Shown: positions 48,451 through 56,713 of the stretch, one piece after another
Layout of the letters: each line of letters starts with the position of its first letter
Numbering within the stretch: the stretch's first letter is position 1
Program-made: the position numbers and the translations under genes
Notes under the pieces: model-generated
Databases searched by the model: none
The model's input: the letters and a program-made list of their open reading frames with translations, nothing else
What the model was told of the DNA's origin: nothing
DNA from: Actinoplanes aureus
Lineage (GTDB): Bacteria > Actinomycetota > Actinomycetes > Mycobacteriales > Micromonosporaceae
Assembly: GCF_015704865.1 (NCBI RefSeq)
Contig: NZ_JADQTO010000006.1
Coordinates: forward strand, 282,601 to 346,600
Length of the DNA: 64,000 bases
Direction of reading: 5' to 3'

Positions 48451-50607
48451 ATGCCCGAGCGTCCCGGCACCATTCACGTCGACGTCTCCGCGCGGGTGGA
48501 CCGCGCCTCGCTGGCTCTCGCGCATCTGCGGCTGCGGCTGGCGCCGCTGCAACGCGCGCTGCGTGCCGCCGCCGAGCGCCGCACGGAACGCAACGCCAGG
48601 TTGACCCGTCCGGATCTGACCCCGTTCTGCGTCACGGACGAGCAGGTGGCGGCCCTCCTCGACGACGTCGCCGCAAGCCTCGTTCCGGATCCGGGCGACG
48701 GCGGGGCCGCTCCGACGGCGATCGAGGGCGAACAGGAGCGGGAACTGCGCCGGCTGGCCTCCGCCGCCGGGCTTCCGCTTCCGCTCGACGAGCTCGCGGC
48801 CCGGCTGCGGCTGCGCCGCGCCGAGCAGGACGTGCTCACTCTGATCGCGATGCCCGATCTGGATGCGGGGTACGAGCGGATCTTCGCGTACGTGGTGGAC
48901 GACCTGAATCGTCGCGTGCCCGGCGTGGAACTGCTCACCGAGACGCTCGGCGGCGGGCCGGCCGTCTCCCGGATGCTCACCGAGTCCGCGCCATTACGCC
49001 GCTACGGCCTCGTCCGCGCGCTGCCCGGTGACACGTCCCGGACCAGCCAGGAGTTCCGCCTCGGTGACGGCGTGCTGGAGGTGCTGCTCGGCTGGTCGGG
49101 CGAGGCCGGGCTGGTGGCCCGCGACCCCGGCGAGGTGACCGCGCCGCCCGGCTGGCGCCCACCGGCGAACCTCGACCCGGACGTGCCCGCACGGATCGGC
49201 CCGGCTCTCTCGTCCGGCCGCCTGGACCTGTTCGGCGTCTGGGGCGCGGCCGCTGCCCACCGGGACGCCGCGCTCGCCGTCGCGGCCGCCGCCGATCGCC
49301 CGCTGCGCGTCCTGTCCGGCGGACCGGCACCCGACGAGCTCACCTCCGCCGTACGGATCGCGGCCGATCTGGGTGCGATCCTCTGGATCCCCGCCGACGA
49401 GGTGCGTGGCGGGCCGGCCGAGCGCGCGATCGTCGAACTGCTCGGGCGCACCCGGCTGCCCGTCGTCGTCACCGGGACCGCGCCGTGGCGGCCGGTGCCG
49501 CTGCTCGCCCACCGCGCGTACGCCGAGGTCACGCTCCCCGCACCGGATCACCGGCAGCGGCGGGCGGCCTGGTCCGCCGCCCTGCCGCAGCTCACCGACG
49601 AGGTCGTCACCGACCTGGCGGCCCGCTTCCGGATGAGCGGTGACGACCTGCGCGCGGTCGCCGCCGTCGCCGAGACCGGCGCGCGCTTCGCCGGCAACGG
49701 GCAGCCGGACCGGATCGAGAACCATCTGCCGGGCGCGCTGGCGGCGGTCACCCGTGGTCACAATTCCGCGTACGCGCGAACGGTCGCACCGCGCCACACC
49801 CTCGACGACCTCGTGCTGCCGCCCGAACAGCACCGCCGGGTGCTGGAGATCGCGGCGGCGTTCCGGGCCTGGCCGCGGGTGGCCGAGGCGTGGGGCTTCA
49901 GCCGGCGAGCCGGTGACTCCGGTGTGAAGGTGCTCTTCACCGGCGAGCCGGGGACCGGGAAGACGCTGACCGCCGAGATCATCGCCGGGCGGCTCGGGCT
50001 CGACCTGCTCAAGGTCGATCTCTCCCAGCTGGTCTCCAAGTGGGTCGGCGAGACCGAGAAGAACCTCGAGCTGGTCTTCCGGCAGGCCGAGGAGAGCCAG
50101 GCGGTGATGTTCTTCGACGAGGCCGACTCACTCTTCGGCAAGCGCGGCGACGTCCGCCACGGCACCGACCGGTACGCCAACCTCGAGGTCGGCTACCTCC
50201 TGCAGCGCCTGGAGAGCAGCGACGCGCTGATCATCCTGGCCAGCAACCTGCGGGAGAACATCGACGTCGGCTTCACCCGGCGGTTCCACTTCGTCGTCAA
50301 CTTCGTGCGACCCGGCCAGGCGGAACGCCTGCGGCTGTGGCGGGCCGTGTTCCCGCCGGAGGCGCCCCTGGAGGCGGACGTGGACATGGCCGCCCTGGCC
50401 CGGCTCGACATGACCGGCGCGGGCATCGCCTCGGCGGCCCGCAGCGCCGCGCTGATCGCCGCGGACGCCGGCCGGGCGATCGCGATGCGGGACGTGGTCG
50501 CCGGCGTGACCCGGCAGTACCAGCGTGAGGCGCGACTGCTGCGGGCGGCGGACCTCGGCGGGTACGCGAGCCTGCTGGACGGCCCGGCCCGGCCGGACAA
50601 GGGGTGA
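48451..50607 (+). CDS. AAA+ ATPase of the contractile injection system (Pvc15-like)
   Basis: A 718-aa cytoplasmic AAA+ ATPase, found in nearly every PVC/Afp-like locus and thought to help assemble or load the particle. The N-terminal ~200 residues are helical (VDRASLALAHLRLRLAPLQ). A winged or degenerate region follows, and the AAA+ module fills the C-terminal third: Walker A GEPGTGKT (about 497-504), KWVGETEKNLELVF, Walker B VMFFDEADSLFG (about 551), sensor IILASNLRENID, and arginine finger region FTRRFHFVVNF. I chose ATG 48451, 7 nt after GGAGG; GTG 48445 overlaps the previous stop and is the alternative. Confidence 0.93.
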   Translation: MPERPGTIHVDVSARVDRASLALAHLRLRLAPLQRALRAAAERRTERNARLTRPDLTPFCVTDEQVAALLDDVAASLVPDPGDGGAAPTAIEGEQERELRRLASAAGLPLPLDELAARLRLRRAEQDVLTLIAMPDLDAGYERIFAYVVDDLNRRVPGVELLTETLGGGPAVSRMLTESAPLRRYGLVRALPGDTSRTSQEFRLGDGVLEVLLGWSGEAGLVARDPGEVTAPPGWRPPANLDPDVPARIGPALSSGRLDLFGVWGAAAAHRDAALAVAAAADRPLRVLSGGPAPDELTSAVRIAADLGAILWIPADEVRGGPAERAIVELLGRTRLPVVVTGTAPWRPVPLLAHRAYAEVTLPAPDHRQRRAAWSAALPQLTDEVVTDLAARFRMSGDDLRAVAAVAETGARFAGNGQPDRIENHLPGALAAVTRGHNSAYARTVAPRHTLDDLVLPPEQHRRVLEIAAAFRAWPRVAEAWGFSRRAGDSGVKVLFTGEPGTGKTLTAEIIAGRLGLDLLKVDLSQLVSKWVGETEKNLELVFRQAEESQAVMFFDEADSLFGKRGDVRHGTDRYANLEVGYLLQRLESSDALIILASNLRENIDVGFTRRFHFVVNFVRPGQAERLRLWRAVFPPEAPLEADVDMAALARLDMTGAGIASAARSAALIAADAGRAIAMRDVVAGVTRQYQREARLLRAADLGGYASLLDGPARPDKG

Positions 50608-50610
50608 CCG

Positions 50611-53600
50611 GTGCCGCCCCCGGCGAAGGCGCGGATGCCCGGACCTCGTCCGGCGGTCCCGCCCGCACCGGCTCGTAAGCCGGCGCGGGCCCGGCAGGAC
50701 GCCCGTGCTCGACCGGCCGGCTCCGCGCCGGGTGCGGCCCGGACGCCCGGCGGGCCGGGGACGGGTGGGCCGCCGGTCGCCGGGAACGCGGCGGTGGCGT
50801 CGATGCTGGGCGCGCTGCCACCGGGTGCGGCGGTCGCGGGCGCTGGGCGGCAGCTCCGGGGCGGGGCTCCGGCTGGGCGGGGGAGTGCTGCGGGCGTACC
50901 GTCGCTGGGGTTGTCGCCGGCTCAGCCGTCTGCGGGCGCAAGGGAAGCGCCGAGCGCGGCCGGTGGTTCGCCGAGCGTGGCCAGTGGTGCGCCGGGCGCG
51001 GCCGGTGGTTCGGCGGCTCAATCGCTGATGAGTGCGAGCGCGCCTGCTGGTTCGGTGGCGGTGCAGCCCGTGACGGCCGCGAGCAGAGCGCCCAGCGCGC
51101 CTGCCGGTGCGCCGCCGGTGCAATCGGCGGCGGTCGCGGGTGGAGCGCCGAGCGCGCCCGCCGCCGGGGGCGCCGCTCCGGTCGGCAGGCGGGGTGGTCC
51201 CGGGTCGGATCCGAAGTTCCAGGCGCTCGCGAAGGACGTGACGGCCAAGAAGCGCCACATCGGTGCCAGCCACCCGCCGGCGAAGGCCGAGGCGGCGGCC
51301 GCCGGCGCAGCCGCCAAGCAGCCCGCCGACCACCGGGTCGCCGAGGGCAAGGCGGCCCAGGCGGAGAACATGAACGAGGCGAAGCCGCGCGAGTTCGACA
51401 AGGGCGCGTTCGTCCAGGCCGTCGAGAAGGCGATCGCCGAGCGGGCGCCGAAGAACCTGGAAGAGGCCGACGAGTTCGCCGGCTCCGGCAAGGCCGCCGA
51501 GGTCAAGGACCAGGTTCAAGGCCAGGTGGAGGCCGGCAAAGCCACGTCGGCCGGGGAGATCGCGGCGACCACGGCCGCCGGGCCGGACACCTCCGGAGTC
51601 GTGGACAAGCAGGTCGTACCCCTGGAGGCGGACCGCCCGCCGGGCGTGCCCGCCCGGCCCGACCCGCGCCTCGCCGTGCCCGACAAGGCGCCGCCCGCGG
51701 CGACCGACTTCTCCGCCGGGCCCCGGCAGATCGACCGGCAGATGGCCGATGCCCAGGTCACCGAGCAGCAGCTGGCGAAGTCGAACGAACCGCGGTTCAC
51801 CGGTGCCCTGGACCAGCGCAAGACCGCCGGGGAACACTCCGCCGACGCACCCGGCAAGATCCGCGCCGACGAGCACGCCGTCCTCGCCGAGGGCAAGGCC
51901 GCGGCCGGCAAGGAAGGCGCCGAGGGCATGGCCGCCCTGGCCGCCGACCGCCGCACCGCCGGACAGCAGGTCGCCGCGGGCAAGTCCAAAGCGCAGTCCG
52001 CGGACGAGCAGAAGCAGGCCGCGGTCACCGCCGTGCTGCAGAGCGTCTTCGACGTCACCAAGAAGGACGTCGAGGCGATCCTGACCGGTCTCGATCAGAA
52101 GGTGGACGCCCAGTTCACCGAGAAGGAGAAGACCGCCCGGGACGCCTTCACCGCCGAGCACCGGCGCGAGATGGACGCCTACAAGGAGCGGCGCTACAGC
52201 GGCGGGCTCGGGTGGTACCGCTGGGGCCGGGACAAGCTACTGGGCCTGCCGAAGGAAGCGGACGACATCTTCGTGCGCGCCCGCGAGGGCTACGTGCGCC
52301 GGATGCGCCAGGTCATCTCGGACATCGCCGACCTGATCGGCGCCGAACTGAACCGCGCCAAGCAGCGCATCGCCCGGGGCCGCGACGAACTGAAGGCGGC
52401 GATCGACAAGCTGCCCGCCGACCAGAAGGCGATCGCCCGCGAGGCCGCGTCCGAGTTCTCCGGCCGCTTCGACGACCTGGAGCAGTCGGTGGACGACAAG
52501 GGCACCGAACTGGTCGACACCCTCGCCACGAAGTACACCGACGCGCTCAAGGCGGTCGACGACGAGATCGCCGCCGAGAAGGAGAAGAACAAGGGCCTGG
52601 TCGCCAAGGCCGTGGACGCGGTCAAGGGCGTCATCAAGACCATCCTGGAACTCAAGAACCTGCTGCTCGGCGTGCTCGCGAAGGCCGCACAGGCGGTCAT
52701 GCTGATCCTGAAGGACCCGATCGGCTTCCTGCGCAACCTGGTGTCGGCGGTCGGCGCGGGCCTCCGCCTCTTCCTCGCCAACATCGGCACGCACCTGTTG
52801 CAGGGCATGCTCGGCTGGCTGCTGGGCGCGGCCGCCCGAGCCGGCATCCAGCTGCCGCAGAAGCTGGACGCCAAGGGCCTGCTGCTGATGCTGGCGAGCA
52901 TGCTCGGCCTGACCGCCGCCGCGATCAAGGCCCGGATCATGAAGAAGCTGCCACCACCGGCCCGGCAGGCGACCGGCGAACTCGAACGCGCGGCACCGAT
53001 TCTGGTCAGGATCGGCAAGGAGGGCCCCGGTGCGATCTGGGAGGATCTGAAGGCCCGGGTCGGCGACCTCAAGAAACAGCTCTTCGACAACATCGCCGAC
53101 TTCATCATCCCGACGGTGATCCAGGCCGGGATCATGTGGGTGCTGTCGCTGCTCAACCCGGCGTCCGCGTTCATCCGCGCCTGCAAGCTGATCATCGACA
53201 TCGTCCGGTTCATCGTCGAGCGCGGGCGGCAGATCATCGAGTTCGTCAACGCCGTGCTGGACGCGGTGATCGCGATAGCCCGCGGTGGAGCCGGCGGGGT
53301 GGCGGCGCTGATCGAGAGGGCGCTGGCCAGGTCGATCCCGATCCTGATCGGGGTGCTGGCGGCGATCCTCGGGCTGGGCGGGATTCCGGGGCGGGTGCGC
53401 AAGTTCGTCGAGAAGCTGGCGAAGCAGGTCGGGCGAGCTGTGGACTGGGTGATCGACAAGATCGTGGCGTTGCTCAAGAAGGCCTGGGAGAAGCTCAAGA
53501 GCCTGCTGGCCCGGCGCGCGTCCAGGCCGAAGCCCGGCAAGAAGGAGACCCGCTCCGAGAAGCAGAAGCTCCAGGCGATCGCCGCCGCGTTGCGCAAGGT

Positions 53601-54327
53601 CGAGGGGATCGTCGCGGGCGGCGGCGACCGGAAGAAGGTCGAAAAGGCGATCCCGCGCATCAAGCGGCGCTACGGATTGACCGAGCTGGTCCTCATCGAT
53701 CGGGCGCCGGGCGTCTTCCGGGCGCGGGCCAGCATCAATCCGACCGGGGAGAGCGAGAACCTGGAGAGCCCGGAGAAGATCAGTGTCACGAAGGAGGACC
53801 TCTACGCCACGCCCGGAAAGCTCTCGGCGAAGAGCTGGGACGTCGAGCTGATGGTCAACCTGCCTGGCGGGTCCGCACTCTGGGGACTGGCGAGCGTTCC
53901 GATGCGGGCGGACGGGACACCTGATCCCAAGGGCCCGACCATGGGGCTGTACAAGAATTCCGTCAGCCACCAAGGCAAAACGTACTCCCTGGCGATCAAG
54001 GGAATCACCTCGATCGCCCTGGATCTCGTCAACGCGAGGTACCGCGAGACGTTCGGCCGAGACCCCGAGACGTTGGGAGGATCCCTTCAGGAGGACAATT
54101 TGAAGCACTTCCAAAAGGAGTGGTACAAGGCTCAACTCGCCATGCCCGGGGCGGGAAGCGAGGCTTGGGCGCAGGTGGCGATCCGCAAGGTGTCATTCGG
54201 TAGCCACCGGGAGGCTGTCGGTTATGCGAATTTCACGATCGAGCTGGGCGGTTTGGAGAGCGTCGATGTGGAGGGCTTCGGCAAGCAGTTGGTGCCGGGA
54301 AGCGTCTCCGCGACTGCCCGGAAGTGA
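50611..54327 (+). CDS. Modular polymorphic-toxin-like protein, likely injection-system cargo
   Basis: A 1238-aa protein right after the ATPase, where cargo genes commonly sit. Residues 1-200 are Pro/Ala/Ser/Gly-rich and disordered (GAPSAPAGGSP-type repeats). Residues about 210-600 are charged and helical (DRQMADAQVTEQQLAKSNEP, YSGGLGWYRWGRDKLLGLP). Residues about 665-970 contain several amphipathic or hydrophobic helices (IKTILELKNLLLGVLAKAAQ, FIIPTVIQAGIMWVLSLL, SIPILIGVLAAILGLGG). A linker IPRIKRRYGLTELVLIDRAP ending near INP (about 1043) resembles that which precedes variable toxin tips in actinobacterial polymorphic toxins. The last ~195 residues are unrecognised and encoded by visibly less GC-rich DNA. 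GTG start at 50611. The toxin role is inference. Confidence 0.6.
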   Translation: MPPPAKARMPGPRPAVPPAPARKPARARQDARARPAGSAPGAARTPGGPGTGGPPVAGNAAVASMLGALPPGAAVAGAGRQLRGGAPAGRGSAAGVPSLGLSPAQPSAGAREAPSAAGGSPSVASGAPGAAGGSAAQSLMSASAPAGSVAVQPVTAASRAPSAPAGAPPVQSAAVAGGAPSAPAAGGAAPVGRRGGPGSDPKFQALAKDVTAKKRHIGASHPPAKAEAAAAGAAAKQPADHRVAEGKAAQAENMNEAKPREFDKGAFVQAVEKAIAERAPKNLEEADEFAGSGKAAEVKDQVQGQVEAGKATSAGEIAATTAAGPDTSGVVDKQVVPLEADRPPGVPARPDPRLAVPDKAPPAATDFSAGPRQIDRQMADAQVTEQQLAKSNEPRFTGALDQRKTAGEHSADAPGKIRADEHAVLAEGKAAAGKEGAEGMAALAADRRTAGQQVAAGKSKAQSADEQKQAAVTAVLQSVFDVTKKDVEAILTGLDQKVDAQFTEKEKTARDAFTAEHRREMDAYKERRYSGGLGWYRWGRDKLLGLPKEADDIFVRAREGYVRRMRQVISDIADLIGAELNRAKQRIARGRDELKAAIDKLPADQKAIAREAASEFSGRFDDLEQSVDDKGTELVDTLATKYTDALKAVDDEIAAEKEKNKGLVAKAVDAVKGVIKTILELKNLLLGVLAKAAQAVMLILKDPIGFLRNLVSAVGAGLRLFLANIGTHLLQGMLGWLLGAAARAGIQLPQKLDAKGLLLMLASMLGLTAAAIKARIMKKLPPPARQATGELERAAPILVRIGKEGPGAIWEDLKARVGDLKKQLFDNIADFIIPTVIQAGIMWVLSLLNPASAFIRACKLIIDIVRFIVERGRQIIEFVNAVLDAVIAIARGGAGGVAALIERALARSIPILIGVLAAILGLGGIPGRVRKFVEKLAKQVGRAVDWVIDKIVALLKKAWEKLKSLLARRASRPKPGKKETRSEKQKLQAIAAALRKVEGIVAGGGDRKKVEKAIPRIKRRYGLTELVLIDRAPGVFRARASINPTGESENLESPEKISVTKEDLYATPGKLSAKSWDVELMVNLPGGSALWGLASVPMRADGTPDPKGPTMGLYKNSVSHQGKTYSLAIKGITSIALDLVNARYRETFGRDPETLGGSLQEDNLKHFQKEWYKAQLAMPGAGSEAWAQVAIRKVSFGSHREAVGYANFTIELGGLESVDVEGFGKQLVPGSVSATARK

Positions 54328-54333
54328 GGCGGG

Positions 54334-54951
54334 ATGGTCGTCGAGGACCTGAATCGGATGGCGCCCGAGCTGATCGATGAGATGCGAACGATGCAGCCCG
54401 CGCAGCGCCAGATGTTCTTCTGGCGTGTGGTTTCGCCGGAGAATCGCGCCTACGCCACGAAGTTCATATCCGACGTGGTGGACGGCGGTGTCCCGGCCGA
54501 GGATTGGGCGCGCGGCTGTGTCGTGGTTCCTGAGCTGCCGGTTCGCGAACTCCTCGGCCTCTCCGCCGAGCAGATTCTCGAGCCGCTCTCCGTTACCGGC
54601 GACGCGGTCCGCGCGAGAGTGGCTTTCGCCGGCTCCGCGCAGGCGCCCAGCCCGTACGGTGGCGCCCCGGCGGCCGAATTCGCCGAGGCCGACTACCGGT
54701 GGTCGCCGCCTCGGCGCGGGGCGATCAAGATTGCGACCGGGGCCGTCGAACTCCTGCCCATTACCCGGCCGGACGTGGCGGTTCGTCGCTGGGTCACGTA
54801 CCGGTTCGCCGTTGCCTTTGCTGGTGAGCCTCAGCCGGAGGGGTTGTCTTCGGATGGCCGGAAGGTCCTTTCGGCTCTCGCACGCGAGGCCGAAGAATTC
54901 GGAGGCGAAGGGGTGCCGGGCTTCCGTGGCCCGGATGAGTGGTTCGAGTGA
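54334..54951 (+). CDS. Candidate immunity protein of the cargo toxin
   Basis: A 205-aa soluble protein starting 6 bp after the modular toxin-like gene. No known family is recognised. It is acidic overall, with an N-terminal helical part (LIDEMRTMQPAQRQMFFWRV, ENRAYATKFISDVVDGGVPA) and a mixed C-terminal part (TYRFAVAFAGEPQPEGL, KVLSALAREAEEFGG). Like the 3' end of its neighbour it is less GC-rich than the core cluster. A small gene in this exact place, with atypical composition and no structural motif, is the usual pattern for an immunity partner. A chaperone for cargo loading is the main alternative. Confidence 0.5.
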   Translation: MVVEDLNRMAPELIDEMRTMQPAQRQMFFWRVVSPENRAYATKFISDVVDGGVPAEDWARGCVVVPELPVRELLGLSAEQILEPLSVTGDAVRARVAFAGSAQAPSPYGGAPAAEFAEADYRWSPPRRGAIKIATGAVELLPITRPDVAVRRWVTYRFAVAFAGEPQPEGLSSDGRKVLSALAREAEEFGGEGVPGFRGPDEWFE

Positions 54952-55101
54952 CGCGGCGCTGCCGGAGGTAGGCGCCGTCCTGATTGCGCTGATGTCGGCC
55001 CTCAAGGCACCTCCCGTGTCACTGAAGAGGCTCAGCCACCGCGCCCGCTCACCGATTAGACGATGGGGAGGAGCGGCTGCTTAGGAAAGGGCTGATTCCG
55101 C

Positions 55102-56697
55102 ATGTCTCGCTCGCCGCGGCAGCGTCTTGCCGATCTGCCGCTGGCTGTCAAGATGCTCACCTCGGTGGTAGCCGTCGCGCTCGCCTGCGCCTCGGTCATT
55201 CTGATCGCGGTCGGCGGGCTCCGGCTCGTCGAGACCCGGTCGAACGCCGTCTACCAGAACGGCGTCACCCCGATCCAGCATCTCGCCAGCCTGCACCAGG
55301 ACGTGCTGCGGACGCGGATGCTGACGCTGAACTACTACATGTCCGGTGCCGAGTTCCGGCGGAAGATCAGCGCCCAGATGGATGAGCTGGACCAGCGCGT
55401 CACCACGGTCTGGTCGCAGTACGCGCCACACGCCGCCGACCAGCGGCTCGCCTCCAGCCTCGAGGAGAACTACGCGGAGTTCCTCCGGCTGCGCGACGAG
55501 GTGATGATGCCGGCCGCGGCCCAGAACGATTTGCCCGGCTTCTGGGCCGGGTGGAATCCCGCCACCGCGGTGTTCACCGAGGTGGACGAGCAGTTCACCA
55601 CCCTGGAGCAGGCGCACGCCGATGAGGCGGTCGCCGCCAACCGCGAGGTCTCCGAGGCCAAGCGGACCGTCACCACCCAGGTGCTGGTCATCGGCGTCCT
55701 CGGCCTCCTGGTCGGGCTGGCGGTGGCGCTGCTCGCGGTGCGTGCCGTCGTCGGGCCGGTGCGGCGGGTCACCGACGTGCTCAAGGCGGTGGCGGCCGGT
55801 GATCTCACCCGCGACCCCGAGGTCCGCAGCCGGGACGAGGTGGGCCAGATGGCCGAGGCGCTCCGCCAGGCCACCGCGAGCATGCGGGACGCGGTCACCG
55901 TGATCAACAGCAGTGCGGCGACCGTGCTGGACTCCTCCCGCAACCTGAACGTCGTCAACGACAGCCTCGCCACCGGCGCGGACACCGCGGCCGGCCGGGC
56001 GGCCGCCGCACAGCAGGCCGCCGAGGACGTGGCCCGGCACGTGCACACGCTCAGCGCCGCGGCCGAGGAGATGGGCGTGTCGATCCGGGAGATCGCGACG
56101 AACGCCTCGGACGCGGCCGGCGTGGCCACCGAGGCGGTCACGGTGGCCCAGGAGACCAGCGGGATCGTCGGCAAGCTGGGCGAGTCGTCGAACGAGATCG
56201 GCAACATCATCAAGGTGATCAACTCGATCGCCGAGCAGACCAACCTGCTCGCCCTGAACGCCACCATCGAGGCGGCCCGCGCCGGCGAACTCGGCAAGGG
56301 TTTCGCGGTGGTGGCGGGCGAGGTCAAGGAGCTGGCCCAGGAGACCGCGAAGGCGACCGAGACGATCGGCCAGCGGGTCCAGATGATCCAGACGGACACG
56401 GCCGGCGCGGTCGCGGCGATCGAGCGGATCTCCGGGGTGATCATGCGGATCAGCGACTACCAGACCACCATCGCCTCGGCCGTCGAGGAGCAAACCGCCA
56501 CCGCCGGCGAGATCACTCGCAGCGTCACCGAGGCGGCCACCGGTGCCGAGGAGATCGCCCGCAGTGTCAGCGAGGTGGCCGGCGCCGCCGCGGCGACCAC
56601 CTCCGGCCTGAACAGTTCCCGCGCGGCGGCCCATCATCTGGCCGGCATGGCCGACGAACTGACCGGCGCGGTGCGCCGCTTCGAAATCAGTCGATAG
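55102..56697 (+). CDS. Methyl-accepting chemotaxis protein
   Basis: A 531-aa membrane chemoreceptor. TM1 is at about residues 18-40, followed by an extracytoplasmic four-helix-bundle sensor ([34 protein letters not shown]). TM2 is near 193-215, then a HAMP linker with [20 protein letters not shown]. The signalling hairpin tip [18 protein letters not shown] is near residue 375, the site that contacts CheA/CheW. Motility in this group belongs to flagellated spores, so expression may be developmental. The sensed ligand is unknown. It is separated by 150 bp from the injection cluster and is probably transcribed independently; only a weak, distant GGAAAGG site precedes the ATG. Confidence 0.94.
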   Translation: MSRSPRQRLADLPLAVKMLTSVVAVALACASVILIAVGGLRLVETRSNAVYQNGVTPIQHLASLHQDVLRTRMLTLNYYMSGAEFRRKISAQMDELDQRVTTVWSQYAPHAADQRLASSLEENYAEFLRLRDEVMMPAAAQNDLPGFWAGWNPATAVFTEVDEQFTTLEQAHADEAVAANREVSEAKRTVTTQVLVIGVLGLLVGLAVALLAVRAVVGPVRRVTDVLKAVAAGDLTRDPEVRSRDEVGQMAEALRQATASMRDAVTVINSSAATVLDSSRNLNVVNDSLATGADTAAGRAAAAQQAAEDVARHVHTLSAAAEEMGVSIREIATNASDAAGVATEAVTVAQETSGIVGKLGESSNEIGNIIKVINSIAEQTNLLALNATIEAARAGELGKGFAVVAGEVKELAQETAKATETIGQRVQMIQTDTAGAVAAIERISGVIMRISDYQTTIASAVEEQTATAGEITRSVTEAATGAEEIARSVSEVAGAAAATTSGLNSSRAAAHHLAGMADELTGAVRRFEISR

Positions 56698-56713
56698 GTG
56701 CCACGATGGATGG

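Noticed and set aside
50128-54135. Long minus-strand frames opposite the AAA+ ATPase and the toxin-like gene
   Set aside because: Codon bias and motifs (Walker A/B, J/linker motifs) lie on the plus strand. The antisense products are low-complexity Arg/Gly/Leu-rich sequence without recognisable domains.
26233-54951. Interpretation as a prophage or R-type tailocin
   Set aside because: No integrase, terminase, portal, capsid, lysis or phage regulator genes are visible. AAA+ ATPase, DUF4255 and LysM baseplate genes are eCIS hallmarks.
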